Assembly (NCBI GenBank): GCA_019638185.1
Contig: JAHBUH010000004.1
Location: 124,001 to 188,000 of the forward strand
Direction: 5' to 3'
Length of the DNA stretch: 64,000 bases
Source: Leadbetterella sp.
Lineage (GTDB): Bacteria > Bacteroidota > Bacteroidia > Cytophagales > Spirosomataceae
Under the pieces are notes generated by a model, which worked only from the letters and a program-made list of their open reading frames with translations, had not been told where the DNA came from and did not search any database. A program made the translations under genes and the position numbers. This document shows, in pieces, positions 33,446 to 42,579 of this stretch; position 1 is the stretch's first letter, and the number at the start of each line of letters is the position of its first letter.

Positions 33446-35932
33446 ATGAAATTGTTCAAAGTTAGGAAGACAAATTTAATTGTTAAGATAGTTTTAGCTT
33501 TATTATTTAATCTGTCTCTTGTAAAAGCGGTCAGCGCACAGGAAAAGGAAACTAAAGCTACTACCCAGAAGACCACTGATCAGCCCCCGAAAAATGTACC
33601 GGTAAATAACCGTACCACCACGCGGGACGGCAGGGTACCTGTACCGGCGGCCACGGATACGCGTGCGCTTACGATGACCCCGGAAGATGCCGCCGCCATT
33701 GAAGCGGAGGAGACTAACCGCCTGGCCCGTGAAGCGGAGATCGCTGCTGATGAAGCGCGTGCCTCTATCATTAAAAGGACATTCGGAAGTTCTTTGTTTG
33801 CCAATTCCAAATTTGACGTGATCCAGGCGGTGAATATCGCCACTCCTAATAATTATGTGCTGGGACCGGGCGATGAACTGGAAGTAGTGGTTTACGGGTT
33901 CTCCCAGAACATACAGAAAGTGAAGGTGAACGCTGACGGCTTCATCGTGCTTGAGAAAAGCGGGGTGGTGTCTGTAGGCGGACTGGACATGGAAACCGCC
34001 ACGCAAAAGATCAAAACCGCCCTGGCCAAAACCTACGTCGGGATCAATTCCGGTAACACCTCCGTACGGGTGGCATTAAGCGGGTTCAAAGCCATTAAAG
34101 TACAGGTAACCGGTGAAGTAGTAGCTCCGGGTACCTATACCCTTACCGCTTTCAGTAACCTTATGGCCGCCCTTTATGTATCCGGCGGACCTAATGATAT
34201 CGGTACTTACCGGGATATTGTGCTGGTGAGAGGAAACCGTCAGGTAGCCCATTTTGATATCTACGAGTTTATTGTAAAAGGCTATGGTTCCGGAAATATG
34301 CTACTGAAAGACCAGGATGTGGTACATGTGGGGCCGTTTATCTCCCGCGTGGCCGTTTCCGGGTATACAAAACGTACCGGGCTTTTTGAGACCCGGCCGG
34401 GTGAAAAGCTGAGTGACCTCCTGAGCTACACGGGCGGCTTTAACCAATACGCTTATTCTGACATTGTAAAAATCTACCGGAACACTTCTAATGAACGGAA
34501 GATCGTGAATGTTAACAAACCCGATTTCGGGAAAGAAGAAATTTTCATGGGAGACTCCCTGGTGGTAGAGAAAGTGCTGGAGCGTATCCAGAACGTGGTT
34601 ACCATCACCGGTGCGGTTTTCAGGCCGGGTGAATATTCCCTGGATTCCAATCCCACCCTGACCCAGCTGGTTAAATCAGCTGCAGGGCTGAAAGAAGAAT
34701 CGCTGCAGGGCCGGATCAATATTAACCGGACTAACAGCGACCTCTCCGTTTCCAATATCTCCGTGAATTATATCGAGATCATGGAGGGCCGCTCCGAAGA
34801 TCTTAAGCTCCAGCGGCTGGATCAGGTGATCGTACCCAGCATCTTTGAGCTGACGGAGAAGTCGGTGGTCCGGATCCGCGGAGCGGTAAACCATCCGGAT
34901 GCCAAAGAGGGAATCGAGCTGCCTTATGTAAAAGACATGACCGTTCAGGACGTGATCGTACGGGTAGGCGGATTAACCGAAGCGGCTTACCTCTCCCGGA
35001 TTGAGATCACCCGGAGGAAAAGAAACATTGACCCCAAACAGTCTGACGCCCAGATCGCAGATATCATCCAGTTCAGCATGCGGCCTGACCTCACCCTGGT
35101 AGATGCCCGGGAGAGCGTCTACCTCCTGCCTTTTGATGAGATCATTGTCAGAAGCTCTCCGAACTACGAGAAACAAAGCCTGGCGAAGATTTCCGGAGAG
35201 GTTATGCTGCCCGGTACCTACGGTATTGAATACAAAGACCAAAGAGTATCCCAGCTGATTCAAAGAGCCGGCGGCCTTACTGACCTGGCTTACCTGAACG
35301 GCGCCATTTTGCTGAGAAAAACCCTGCTGAGCGAGCGTCAGCGGAAAAAGCGGGAGGAAACCCTGACTAACCTGAATATCGGGAATAAGGTGAAGACCAC
35401 GGAAGGACTGGAAGACGAAGACACCGCCACTACCCTCGCCACTAAGGTGACTACCGATGGTGAAGTGGCTGATTCCTATATTAACGAAGACATCCCCATT
35501 GATCTCCGGAGAATCCTGGCTAACCCGAATGACATTACCTATGACCTGATCCTCCAGGACGGTGACGAGGTAGTAATCCCTAAAAGACTGGAAACCGTAC
35601 GGATAGAAGGCGAGATCCTGTATCCTACCACTGTAAAATACAATTCGGGCAAAACCTTCCTGGATTATATCTCTTCAGCCGGTGGCTACACCCGGAAATC
35701 GGCTAAAGGCAGCGCCTACGTACGCTATCCGAACGGCAGTGTAGACCGCACCCGGAAATTCATGTTCATGCGTTTCCACCCAAAAGTGGAGCCGGGCAGC
35801 GAGATTGTGGTTCCACCGAAATCAGAAACTACTACGGAACAATTCAATCAATTCTCCGGTCTGGTGGCCACCGTCAGCGGTACATTGGCAACCATCGTGA
35901 CCATCATTGGTTTAATCAGGCTTAACAGGTAA
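33446..35932 (+). CDS. SLBB-domain polysaccharide export outer-membrane protein
   Basis: About 828 residues with a signal peptide (LIVKIVLALLFNLSLVKAVSA). A poly-export domain (YVLGPGDELEVVVYGFSQN) is followed by a series of SLBB repeats, recognisable from VQVTGEVVAPGTYTL, VTITGAVFRPGEYSL, VRIRGAVNHPDAKEG, AKISGEVMLPGTYGI and VRIEGEILYPTTVKY, and by a C-terminal hydrophobic helix (VATVSGTLATIVTIIGLI). This is the Wza/KpsD-like channel family, here in its long Bacteroidota form. First gene of a six-gene locus; 1 bp from the chain-length protein. Confidence 0.9.
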   Translation: MKLFKVRKTNLIVKIVLALLFNLSLVKAVSAQEKETKATTQKTTDQPPKNVPVNNRTTTRDGRVPVPAATDTRALTMTPEDAAAIEAEETNRLAREAEIAADEARASIIKRTFGSSLFANSKFDVIQAVNIATPNNYVLGPGDELEVVVYGFSQNIQKVKVNADGFIVLEKSGVVSVGGLDMETATQKIKTALAKTYVGINSGNTSVRVALSGFKAIKVQVTGEVVAPGTYTLTAFSNLMAALYVSGGPNDIGTYRDIVLVRGNRQVAHFDIYEFIVKGYGSGNMLLKDQDVVHVGPFISRVAVSGYTKRTGLFETRPGEKLSDLLSYTGGFNQYAYSDIVKIYRNTSNERKIVNVNKPDFGKEEIFMGDSLVVEKVLERIQNVVTITGAVFRPGEYSLDSNPTLTQLVKSAAGLKEESLQGRININRTNSDLSVSNISVNYIEIMEGRSEDLKLQRLDQVIVPSIFELTEKSVVRIRGAVNHPDAKEGIELPYVKDMTVQDVIVRVGGLTEAAYLSRIEITRRKRNIDPKQSDAQIADIIQFSMRPDLTLVDARESVYLLPFDEIIVRSSPNYEKQSLAKISGEVMLPGTYGIEYKDQRVSQLIQRAGGLTDLAYLNGAILLRKTLLSERQRKKREETLTNLNIGNKVKTTEGLEDEDTATTLATKVTTDGEVADSYINEDIPIDLRRILANPNDITYDLILQDGDEVVIPKRLETVRIEGEILYPTTVKYNSGKTFLDYISSAGGYTRKSAKGSAYVRYPNGSVDRTRKFMFMRFHPKVEPGSEIVVPPKSETTTEQFNQFSGLVATVSGTLATIVTIIGLIRLNR

Positions 35933-35933
35933 T

Positions 35934-36995
35934 ATGGACAATACAACGGATCAGGTATCAACCAAGGAGTTTTTAAAGTCTGTCTTTAATTACTTCAAAT
36001 TCTTAGGCAGAAACTGGCAGCTCCTGCTGATTGTGCTGGTAGGGGGTAACCTGTATGACATGGCGAAGAATAACTACTTCTCTACCACGAAAACCTACGG
36101 GGCCGCCATTGACTTTAACATTGATATGGAAGGCAGCAATCAAAGCCAGCTGGGAGGAATGGCCGCTGCGTTTATGGGTACCACTGCCAATAATAACGGG
36201 CTGATGGACATCACGAACTTCCCGGAGATCATCATGTCACGGACCGTTTTTGAAAACGCCCTGATGACAGAAGTGGAGCTCTTCGGAAGGAAAGACTATT
36301 ATGTCAATTTTTATATTGACAGCAGTGATATCAAGACCAAAGAATGGGGTGGTAACTCCTTCCGCGATCCTTCTCCTTACACCCAGGTGAAATTCAAGAA
36401 CAAAAAGCTGGAAGACTTCACTCCTTATGAAAACCTGGTGATGACCGAGATCATCACGAAGCTGAAAGACAATACCCACATGGAGAAAGAGCAGGGTACT
36501 TCCATTTATAACCTTTCTGCCGTGATCAGTAACGAGATGCTGGCCAAAACCTGGGTGGAAACCCTGCTGGCTGCTACCGAGAAATTCTACACGGAAATGA
36601 AGACGGTACGGACACGGAAGATGCTCGCCATCCAGCGGAGAAGAGTAGACAGCCTCAGCTCGCTCCTGCGCAAGAACGATTCAGGTGTGGCCCAGGCTAC
36701 CTTTGAGCAGCCGGATGCCGTAAACCCGGCGGCGGGGAGTAACCTCACCCGGCTGAGCCGTAATAATACCTACCTGTCTAACCAGTATTTCACGAACCTC
36801 ACCAGCCTGGACAACCTGAATAACCTGCTGGTGGAGCAGACCCAGTATTTCCACATTCTGAACCCGGTGAAGCTTCCTTTGGATGCCTCCTCCCGGTCAG
36901 GTATAAGTGTGCGCCTGACGGGACTGATCCTGCTGGTGCTCACTATCTTTATCATTTCAATCAGGAAATCTTACCTGGACATCATGTCTGAATAA
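35934..36995 (+). CDS. Chain-length / polysaccharide co-polymerase (PCP) inner-membrane protein
   Basis: A 353-residue protein with two transmembrane helices, about 30-48 and 328-346, around a periplasmic domain with a coiled region (RKMLAIQRRRVDSLSSLLRK). No kinase domain is attached. This is the Wzz/KpsE topology. With an ABC transporter next door, a KpsE-like role linking inner-membrane transporter and outer-membrane channel is more likely than Wzy-type length control. The C-terminal Pro/Gly motif is reduced to NPVKLPLDASSRSG. Confidence 0.8.
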   Translation: MDNTTDQVSTKEFLKSVFNYFKFLGRNWQLLLIVLVGGNLYDMAKNNYFSTTKTYGAAIDFNIDMEGSNQSQLGGMAAAFMGTTANNNGLMDITNFPEIIMSRTVFENALMTEVELFGRKDYYVNFYIDSSDIKTKEWGGNSFRDPSPYTQVKFKNKKLEDFTPYENLVMTEIITKLKDNTHMEKEQGTSIYNLSAVISNEMLAKTWVETLLAATEKFYTEMKTVRTRKMLAIQRRRVDSLSSLLRKNDSGVAQATFEQPDAVNPAAGSNLTRLSRNNTYLSNQYFTNLTSLDNLNNLLVEQTQYFHILNPVKLPLDASSRSGISVRLTGLILLVLTIFIISIRKSYLDIMSE

Positions 36996-37001
36996 ACGTA
37001 T

Positions 37002-37844
37002 ATGGACTCCAGAGTTAGAGTAATTACCAATAAGAAGAGTATTTCGGAATATATCGCGGAGATCTGGGATTATAATGAGCTGTTCTGGATCCTGGCCAAG
37101 CGCGATATTATAGTCAAATATAAGCAGGCCGTACTGGGCATAGGCTGGGCGGCGATCCGTCCGCTGATCACCACGCTGGTGATGGCCCTGGCTTTCGGCC
37201 GGCTGGGTAAGCTGGATGTGAACTCCACCATTCCCTATATGCTGATCGTATCTGTAGGGGTAACCGTGTGGCTGTATTTTTCACAAAGCCTTACCACCAT
37301 CAGCACCAGCCTGGTGCTGAATTCTAACCTGGTCACCAAGGTGTATTTCCCCCGGCTGATCATCCCGCTGTCATCCATTTTCATAGGACTGGTAGACGTG
37401 GTGGTTTCCCTGGTGGTATTTGCCGGCCTTTGTATCTTTTACCAGTATGTACCGGACTGGAAGGTCATTTTTATCCCTTTCATCCTGGTACTGACCTTCC
37501 TGGCGTCTTTTGGAGTAGGGCTTATTGCCGCCGTACTCAATGTCAAATACCGGGATATCGGCCAGCTGATCTCCTTTGTGGTGCAGTTTGGTACGTTTCT
37601 TTCACCGGTGGCCTACCTCACCGATGCCTATAAAGACGGCGCTAACGGAGGCTTTATGTATAAACTGGCCCTGCTGAACCCCGTTACAGGGTGTATTGAT
37701 GCAATGCGCTGGTCTATGCTGGGTGATTTTGCCGCTTTTAACTGGGGCAGCTTTATCCCCCTGATCGTGTTTGTCCTGATCACATTCTTTTACTCCATCC
37801 GTTTCTTCAGAAAGCATGAAGATACCTTCGTGGATTACATCTAA
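37002..37844 (+). CDS. ABC-2 type polysaccharide exporter permease
   Basis: A 280-residue permease with six predicted transmembrane segments (first about 48-68). The N-terminal ELFWILAKRDIIVKYKQAVL and GIGWAAIRPLI are the amphipathic region and first helix typical of Wzm/KpsM/TagG permeases. It moves lipid-linked polysaccharide across the inner membrane. Six bp separate it from the ATPase gene. Confidence 0.92.
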   Translation: MDSRVRVITNKKSISEYIAEIWDYNELFWILAKRDIIVKYKQAVLGIGWAAIRPLITTLVMALAFGRLGKLDVNSTIPYMLIVSVGVTVWLYFSQSLTTISTSLVLNSNLVTKVYFPRLIIPLSSIFIGLVDVVVSLVVFAGLCIFYQYVPDWKVIFIPFILVLTFLASFGVGLIAAVLNVKYRDIGQLISFVVQFGTFLSPVAYLTDAYKDGANGGFMYKLALLNPVTGCIDAMRWSMLGDFAAFNWGSFIPLIVFVLITFFYSIRFFRKHEDTFVDYI

Positions 37845-37850
37845 AGATCT

Positions 37851-39095
37851 ATGACCGTCCTGAGTATTGAAAATATTTCCAAGAAGTATATCCTGAGCAG
37901 CAAAGGGAAATCAAACAATGACCTGCGGGATACCATCACCGGCTGGTCTAAGCGACTGGTTAACCCGGGCGGAATTTCTGCCGATATCAAACAGGATTTC
38001 TGGGCACTGAAGAATGTCAGCTTTGACGTTCAGCAGGGTGACCGCCTGGGGCTGGTAGGCGCTAACGGCGCCGGGAAATCCACCCTGCTCAAAATACTCA
38101 GCCAGATCACCGAGCCTACCACAGGAAGCATCCGGATCCGGGGCCGTATGGCCAGCTTGCTGGAAGTAGGTACCGGCTTTCACCCGGAACTCACCGGCCG
38201 GGAAAACATCTTCCTGAACGGGGCTATTCTGGGTATGCGGAAGGCCGAGATTAACCGGCATTTTGATGCCATCGTGGATTTTGCCGGCATAGAAAAATTC
38301 ATTGATACGCCAGTAAAAAGATATTCTTCCGGGATGTACGTACGCCTGGGTTTTGCTATTGCCGCCCACCTGGAGCCAGAAATCCTGGTAGTAGATGAGG
38401 TGCTGGCCGTAGGTGACGCCGACTTCCAGAAAAAAAGTATCGGGAAAATGCGTGACGTCTCTAACAGCGGCCGTACCCTGCTGTTCGTTTCCCATAACCT
38501 GACCGCCGTGCAGGGGCTTTGTAACAAAGGCGCCTACCTGAGATCCGGTGAACTTATTAAATACGGCCCCGTAGATGAAGTCATCACGGAATACATAAAA
38601 AACGTTTCCAAATTCCAGCTGGCCCAGTCCTGGACCGACCCGGGCCCGGCACCCGGAAATGATTTTGTAAAAATAAAAAGTATCCGCCTGGTACCGGATG
38701 AAAGCCATACCCGGCCTAACCTGGACACCACCACCCACCTGCGGCTGGAACTGGAATACTGGAATTTTATAGATAACGCCGAACTGAATGTGAGCATTTT
38801 CCTGTACAGCATGACCGGGGAATGCATTTTTAATATCGGTGATGAGGCGAAGTTCTACCAGAAAGGCACCGTGAAGGCCGTATGTGAGATCCCGGGTGAT
38901 TTCCTGAATGATGGCTCTTATTACCTCTCGGTGATGATTGTACGTGACCGCCTGGCGCCGGTTTACTTCTTTGAAGATGCTATTGCCTTTGACATCATAG
39001 ACTACCGCGAAGGTACCGAATGGGTGGGCAAATGGCCGGGGGCTATCCGCCCGAAGATGATACAGGTGAGATCGTGGCAAACCGAATTATCCTGA
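37851..39095 (+). CDS. Polysaccharide ABC exporter ATPase with C-terminal carbohydrate-binding-like domain
   Basis: A 414-residue ATPase. Nucleotide-binding domain about 1-245: Walker A GANGAGKST (70-78), signature YSSGMYVRLGFAIA, Walker B ILVVDEVLAVGD, and the long insert after strand one usual in Wzt/KpsT/TagH. The extra C-terminal domain (about 270-400, strand-rich: LRLELEYWNFIDN, LNVSIFLYSMTGECI) matches Wzt proteins that bind the finished end of the polysaccharide, so export may be gated by a terminal modification. That substrate link is inferred from the family. Confidence 0.92.
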   Translation: MTVLSIENISKKYILSSKGKSNNDLRDTITGWSKRLVNPGGISADIKQDFWALKNVSFDVQQGDRLGLVGANGAGKSTLLKILSQITEPTTGSIRIRGRMASLLEVGTGFHPELTGRENIFLNGAILGMRKAEINRHFDAIVDFAGIEKFIDTPVKRYSSGMYVRLGFAIAAHLEPEILVVDEVLAVGDADFQKKSIGKMRDVSNSGRTLLFVSHNLTAVQGLCNKGAYLRSGELIKYGPVDEVITEYIKNVSKFQLAQSWTDPGPAPGNDFVKIKSIRLVPDESHTRPNLDTTTHLRLELEYWNFIDNAELNVSIFLYSMTGECIFNIGDEAKFYQKGTVKAVCEIPGDFLNDGSYYLSVMIVRDRLAPVYFFEDAIAFDIIDYREGTEWVGKWPGAIRPKMIQVRSWQTELS

Positions 39096-39101
39096 ACCGG
39101 T

Positions 39102-40190
39102 ATGACAACTAAAAGAATAAATGTAACGAAATCATTTCTCCCGCCTCCGGAAGAATACCGGCAGATGCTGGAAAGGATCTGGGAGTCGGAGTGGTTGACC
39201 AATAACGGTCCGCTGCTGGTGGAGCTGGAAGGAAAACTGCAGCAAAAGCTGGACCTTCCCTACCTGGCCATTACCGGTAACGGCACCATTGCCATTCAGC
39301 TGGCCATCAAGGCGCTGAACCTGTCGGGCGAGATCATTACCACGCCCTTCTCTTACTGCGCCACCACTACATCTATCCTTTGGGAAAACCTGAAGCCGGT
39401 TTTTGTGGACATCAATCCCGGAGACCTGAATATCAATGCGGACTTAGTGGAAAGTGCCATCACGGATAAGACCAGCGCTATCCTGGCCACCCATGTGTAC
39501 GGAAATCCCTGTGACGTGGAGAAACTGGAAGCCCTGGGAAAAAAATACGATCTGAAGATCATTTACGACGCCGCCCACGCTTTCGGGGTGGAATACAAGG
39601 GCCGTTCCCTGCTGGCTTACGGCGATGTCTCCACCTGCAGCTTTCACGCCACCAAGGTGTTTCACACCGTAGAGGGCGGCTGTGTGGTGTGCCATGATCC
39701 GGACCTCTTTGAGACCATTAAACTCATGCGCAGCTTTGGCCACGTGCAGGATGAGTACTTCCTGGCCGGTGTAAACGGAAAAAATTCGGAATTTCATGCC
39801 GCCATGGGCCTGGTTAACCTGGGCCACCTGGATACCATCATAGCAGGCCGGAAGGAGATTTTCCGGATATACGACGGACTCCTGAACTGGGAAAAGCTGT
39901 ATAAGCCCACCGAAACGGCCACTGACCTGGTTTATAATTATGCATACTACCCGGTGGTTTTACCCGATATGGATACCACCCTGCAGGTACTGGATGCACT
40001 TCAGCAGGAGAATATTTACCCCAGAAGGTATTTCTATCCTACGCTGAATACCCTGAAGTACGTTCCGGTGCAGTATGACTGCCCGGTCAGCGAAGACGTC
40101 TCCCCCCGGGTGATTTCCCTGCCGCTTTACCCGGATCTTGACCATGAGATCGTAAGGAAGATAGCCCGTATCATCAACGCCCACATTTAG
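39102..40190 (+). CDS. DegT/DnrJ/EryC1 sugar aminotransferase
   Basis: A 362-residue PLP enzyme that aminates keto-sugar nucleotides. The segment TTPFSYCATTTSILWENLKPVF, the PLP-contact block IYDAAHAFGVEY (Asp, His) and SFHATKVFHTVEGG with the Schiff-base lysine in HATK are visible (about 180-195). The product is probably an amino sugar in the exported glycan, or a tailoring enzyme for its end. Six bp behind the ATPase and 1 bp before the GT4 gene. Confidence 0.9.
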   Translation: MTTKRINVTKSFLPPPEEYRQMLERIWESEWLTNNGPLLVELEGKLQQKLDLPYLAITGNGTIAIQLAIKALNLSGEIITTPFSYCATTTSILWENLKPVFVDINPGDLNINADLVESAITDKTSAILATHVYGNPCDVEKLEALGKKYDLKIIYDAAHAFGVEYKGRSLLAYGDVSTCSFHATKVFHTVEGGCVVCHDPDLFETIKLMRSFGHVQDEYFLAGVNGKNSEFHAAMGLVNLGHLDTIIAGRKEIFRIYDGLLNWEKLYKPTETATDLVYNYAYYPVVLPDMDTTLQVLDALQQENIYPRRYFYPTLNTLKYVPVQYDCPVSEDVSPRVISLPLYPDLDHEIVRKIARIINAHI

Positions 40191-40191
40191 T

Positions 40192-41331
40192 TTGCAGGGA
40201 AAAAAGGAAATATTGTTTGTCAGTCATGACGCCAACCGCGCAGGGGCACAGATTTTCCTGTACAATGTGATGGCCTATCTCCAGGATAACGGGTACGGCG
40301 TGGTGCTTCTGCTGGTGAATGACTGGGGGAGCTTCCGTTCGGAACTGGAAAGCCGTTTCACCACCTATTCCCTGCAGCCGGCACCGGTATCGCGGTGGAG
40401 CCGCCTCCTGGGTGAGCCCCCCTCCGTGCTGGAGACCATCCGGGCTAAACACCGCATCGGGCTGGTGTATGTGAATACCATTGCCAGCGTTCACCTGCTG
40501 GAAGGCCTGAAAGCCACCTGGCCGGTACCCCTGGTGACCCATATTCATGAGCTTTCTTACTCCATCAGCCAGTATGGCCCGGCTGACGCGCTGCCGCTCC
40601 TGTTTCGTTTTTCGGATACTATAGTGGCCTGCTCGGATGCCGTAGCGGCTAATCTTCGCCAATATGAGGACACAGACCGCATCACGGTCATTCATTCTTT
40701 TGTGAATAATGAACAGATCCTGAAGATACACCGGGATTCTGACCGGGGGGAGGTACTGCAGCAGTGGGCCCTGGACCCGGCTTACACCTGGATAGGCGCC
40801 TGCGGTAATGCCGACTGGCGCAAAGCCCCGGATGTTTTTGTGCAGATTGCTGCCCGGGTGAAAGACCCGGCTATCCGCTTTGCCTGGATCGGGATCCGGG
40901 AGGATGATCCCATGAAGGGCCAACTGGAATACGACGCCGCCAAACTGGGCGTCACTGAAAAAATAGCCTGGCTGGCCCCCACCCCCAAAGCCGTGGAGCT
41001 GATCAGTGCTATGGACCTGTTTTTACTGTGCAGCCGCGAGGATCCTTTCCCCCTGGTCATGCTGGAAGCTGCCCTGTGCCGGAAACCGGTGCTGGCCTTC
41101 CGGAATACCGGCGGCGGGGATGAGTTTATAGAGCAGGATGCCGGCTGGCAGGCCGGGTACCTGGATGTGGAAGAAATGGCCGCCCTGATCGGCTCAGTGA
41201 CACCTTCTGAAAAGGAAAAAAGAGGCGAAGCGGCGCAGCAGAAAGTGCTGCAACGCTACAGTTTTGAAAACTCCATGAGAAAGATCAGGGATCTCGTGGA
41301 CCAAAATTTTATTTTTTTACAGGGAGCCTGA
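40192..41331 (+). CDS. GT4-family glycosyltransferase
   Basis: A 379-residue GT-B glycosyltransferase. N-terminal ILFVSHDANRAGAQIFLYNV, and the C-terminal nucleotide-sugar site SREDPFPLVMLEAALCRKPV with the E-x7-E pattern of GT4. The likely start is TTG at 40192, one base after the aminotransferase stop; no in-frame ATG occurs before residue 26. Last gene of the polysaccharide operon; only one glycosyltransferase is encoded here, so others must be elsewhere. Hairpin 41327-41354 follows. Confidence 0.86.
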   Translation: MQGKKEILFVSHDANRAGAQIFLYNVMAYLQDNGYGVVLLLVNDWGSFRSELESRFTTYSLQPAPVSRWSRLLGEPPSVLETIRAKHRIGLVYVNTIASVHLLEGLKATWPVPLVTHIHELSYSISQYGPADALPLLFRFSDTIVACSDAVAANLRQYEDTDRITVIHSFVNNEQILKIHRDSDRGEVLQQWALDPAYTWIGACGNADWRKAPDVFVQIAARVKDPAIRFAWIGIREDDPMKGQLEYDAAKLGVTEKIAWLAPTPKAVELISAMDLFLLCSREDPFPLVMLEAALCRKPVLAFRNTGGGDEFIEQDAGWQAGYLDVEEMAALIGSVTPSEKEKRGEAAQQKVLQRYSFENSMRKIRDLVDQNFIFLQGA

Positions 41332-41354
41332 CAATATTTACGGACGTTGTCAGG
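41327..41354 (+). terminator. Hairpin after the polysaccharide locus
   Basis: CCTGACAA (41327-41334) and TTGTCAGG (41347-41354) with a 12-nt loop; overlaps the GT4 stop. No T-run follows, so termination is uncertain. Confidence 0.4.
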
Positions 41355-41376
41355 TTAAAAAAGAAAGAACCTGGAT

Positions 41377-42579
41377 ATGAACAAATATATAACGATACTA
41401 TTTATCTGTTTTGCTGTACAAGGGTTTTCGCAGAAAGAAAAAGGCAAAATAGTCTCAGCACCCAAGATACCGCAGTCGTCCAAAAATACGCCGGCCAAGA
41501 AAGAAGCTACCAAGAAAGACGAATTTGATTTCATTTTTGAGGATGAGCCCAAGCTCCGGTTCTCTAACCAGTACGAAGGCAGCAATACCAATAAGGCGGC
41601 AGCCTCTACCGCCCCCGGCTCTAACTACAAGGAAGGCATTAAGATCGAACCGCTCCGGGAGATCAATACCATCGTGCATGAAGACACCTCCTCCCTGGAT
41701 GAAGGGGAACTGCTGATTGTGGAGATCGAAGAAGAAGCTCAGTTTGCCGGGAGTGAAAACATGGTGAACGTGGCCTCCTACTATTCCGTGTGGGACACCA
41801 AAAGCCTGAATCCCTATGGGATGGCAGCAAAAAACTTTAACGAGATCGTTAATATCACGCTCTACAATGAAAAGGAAGGGCGAAACTGGGCGCGCATGCT
41901 GGATGACTTCCGCCTGAGTTCTCACTTCGGCTGGCGGAACCGCCGGTGGCACCGGGGTACTGACCTGGCGCTGGATACCGGTGATAAGGTCTATGCCGCA
42001 TTTGACGGGATCGTACGGATCGGCGGTACGTTTAATGGCTACGGCAGAACGGTACTGGTCAGGCACTATAACGGGCTGGAGACCCTCTACGGCCACCTCT
42101 CGAAAATCGCTTTTGAGCCTAACACCCTGGTAAAAGCAGGGGATGTGATTGGCCTGGGCGGCAGCACGGGTCGGAGTTCCGGGCCTCACCTGCACTACGA
42201 GACCCGCTATGAAGGAAACCAGTTTGACACGGAGAATATTTACGATTACACCAATAACCAGATCAAGATCCGTACCCAGGAATTCACCATTTCTTCCCGC
42301 CTCTACGATTACCTGAAGGGCAAGCCGTCCGTTCCACCCAGCTACCGCACCGGGGAAGTGGCCAGTGGTGAGGCCATGGATGATCATGAGGATCTCGATG
42401 AGTTTGAAGAAGAAGTACCGGTAAAAACGGTTCAGAAGGCCTGGCATTCCGTGAGAAGGGGGGAAACACTCACCTCTATCTCCCGTAAGTTTAACATGAG
42501 CGCCCGTGAACTGGCACAGTTGAACAAGATCCCGGTTAATAAAAAGATCTACCCCGGTTTAAGACTTCGCGTAAGATAA
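41377..42579 (+). CDS. M23 family metallopeptidase with C-terminal LysM
   Basis: A 400-residue exported protein: signal peptide about 1-18, low-complexity Lys/Pro linker, M23 (LytM) domain about 175-285 with zinc ligands in RRWHRGTDLALD (His, Asp) and GPHLHYE (HxH), and a LysM repeat about 355-398 (HSVRRGETLTSISRKFN). Likely a periplasmic endopeptidase or a regulator acting on peptidoglycan crosslinks. The metal ligands look intact, so catalytic activity is likely. Stop and bshB1 start overlap (TAATG). Confidence 0.88.
   Translation: MNKYITILFICFAVQGFSQKEKGKIVSAPKIPQSSKNTPAKKEATKKDEFDFIFEDEPKLRFSNQYEGSNTNKAAASTAPGSNYKEGIKIEPLREINTIVHEDTSSLDEGELLIVEIEEEAQFAGSENMVNVASYYSVWDTKSLNPYGMAAKNFNEIVNITLYNEKEGRNWARMLDDFRLSSHFGWRNRRWHRGTDLALDTGDKVYAAFDGIVRIGGTFNGYGRTVLVRHYNGLETLYGHLSKIAFEPNTLVKAGDVIGLGGSTGRSSGPHLHYETRYEGNQFDTENIYDYTNNQIKIRTQEFTISSRLYDYLKGKPSVPPSYRTGEVASGEAMDDHEDLDEFEEEVPVKTVQKAWHSVRRGETLTSISRKFNMSARELAQLNKIPVNKKIYPGLRLRVR

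Noticed and set aside
37911-39080. A 389-codon open frame on the minus strand opposite the ABC ATPase gene
   Set aside because: The plus strand encodes a complete ABC ATPase with all motifs; the antisense frame is a by-product of its codon usage and has no recognisable domain.
41455-42447. A 330-codon minus-strand frame opposite the M23 peptidase
   Set aside because: Antisense shadow of a gene with intact zinc ligands and LysM repeat.
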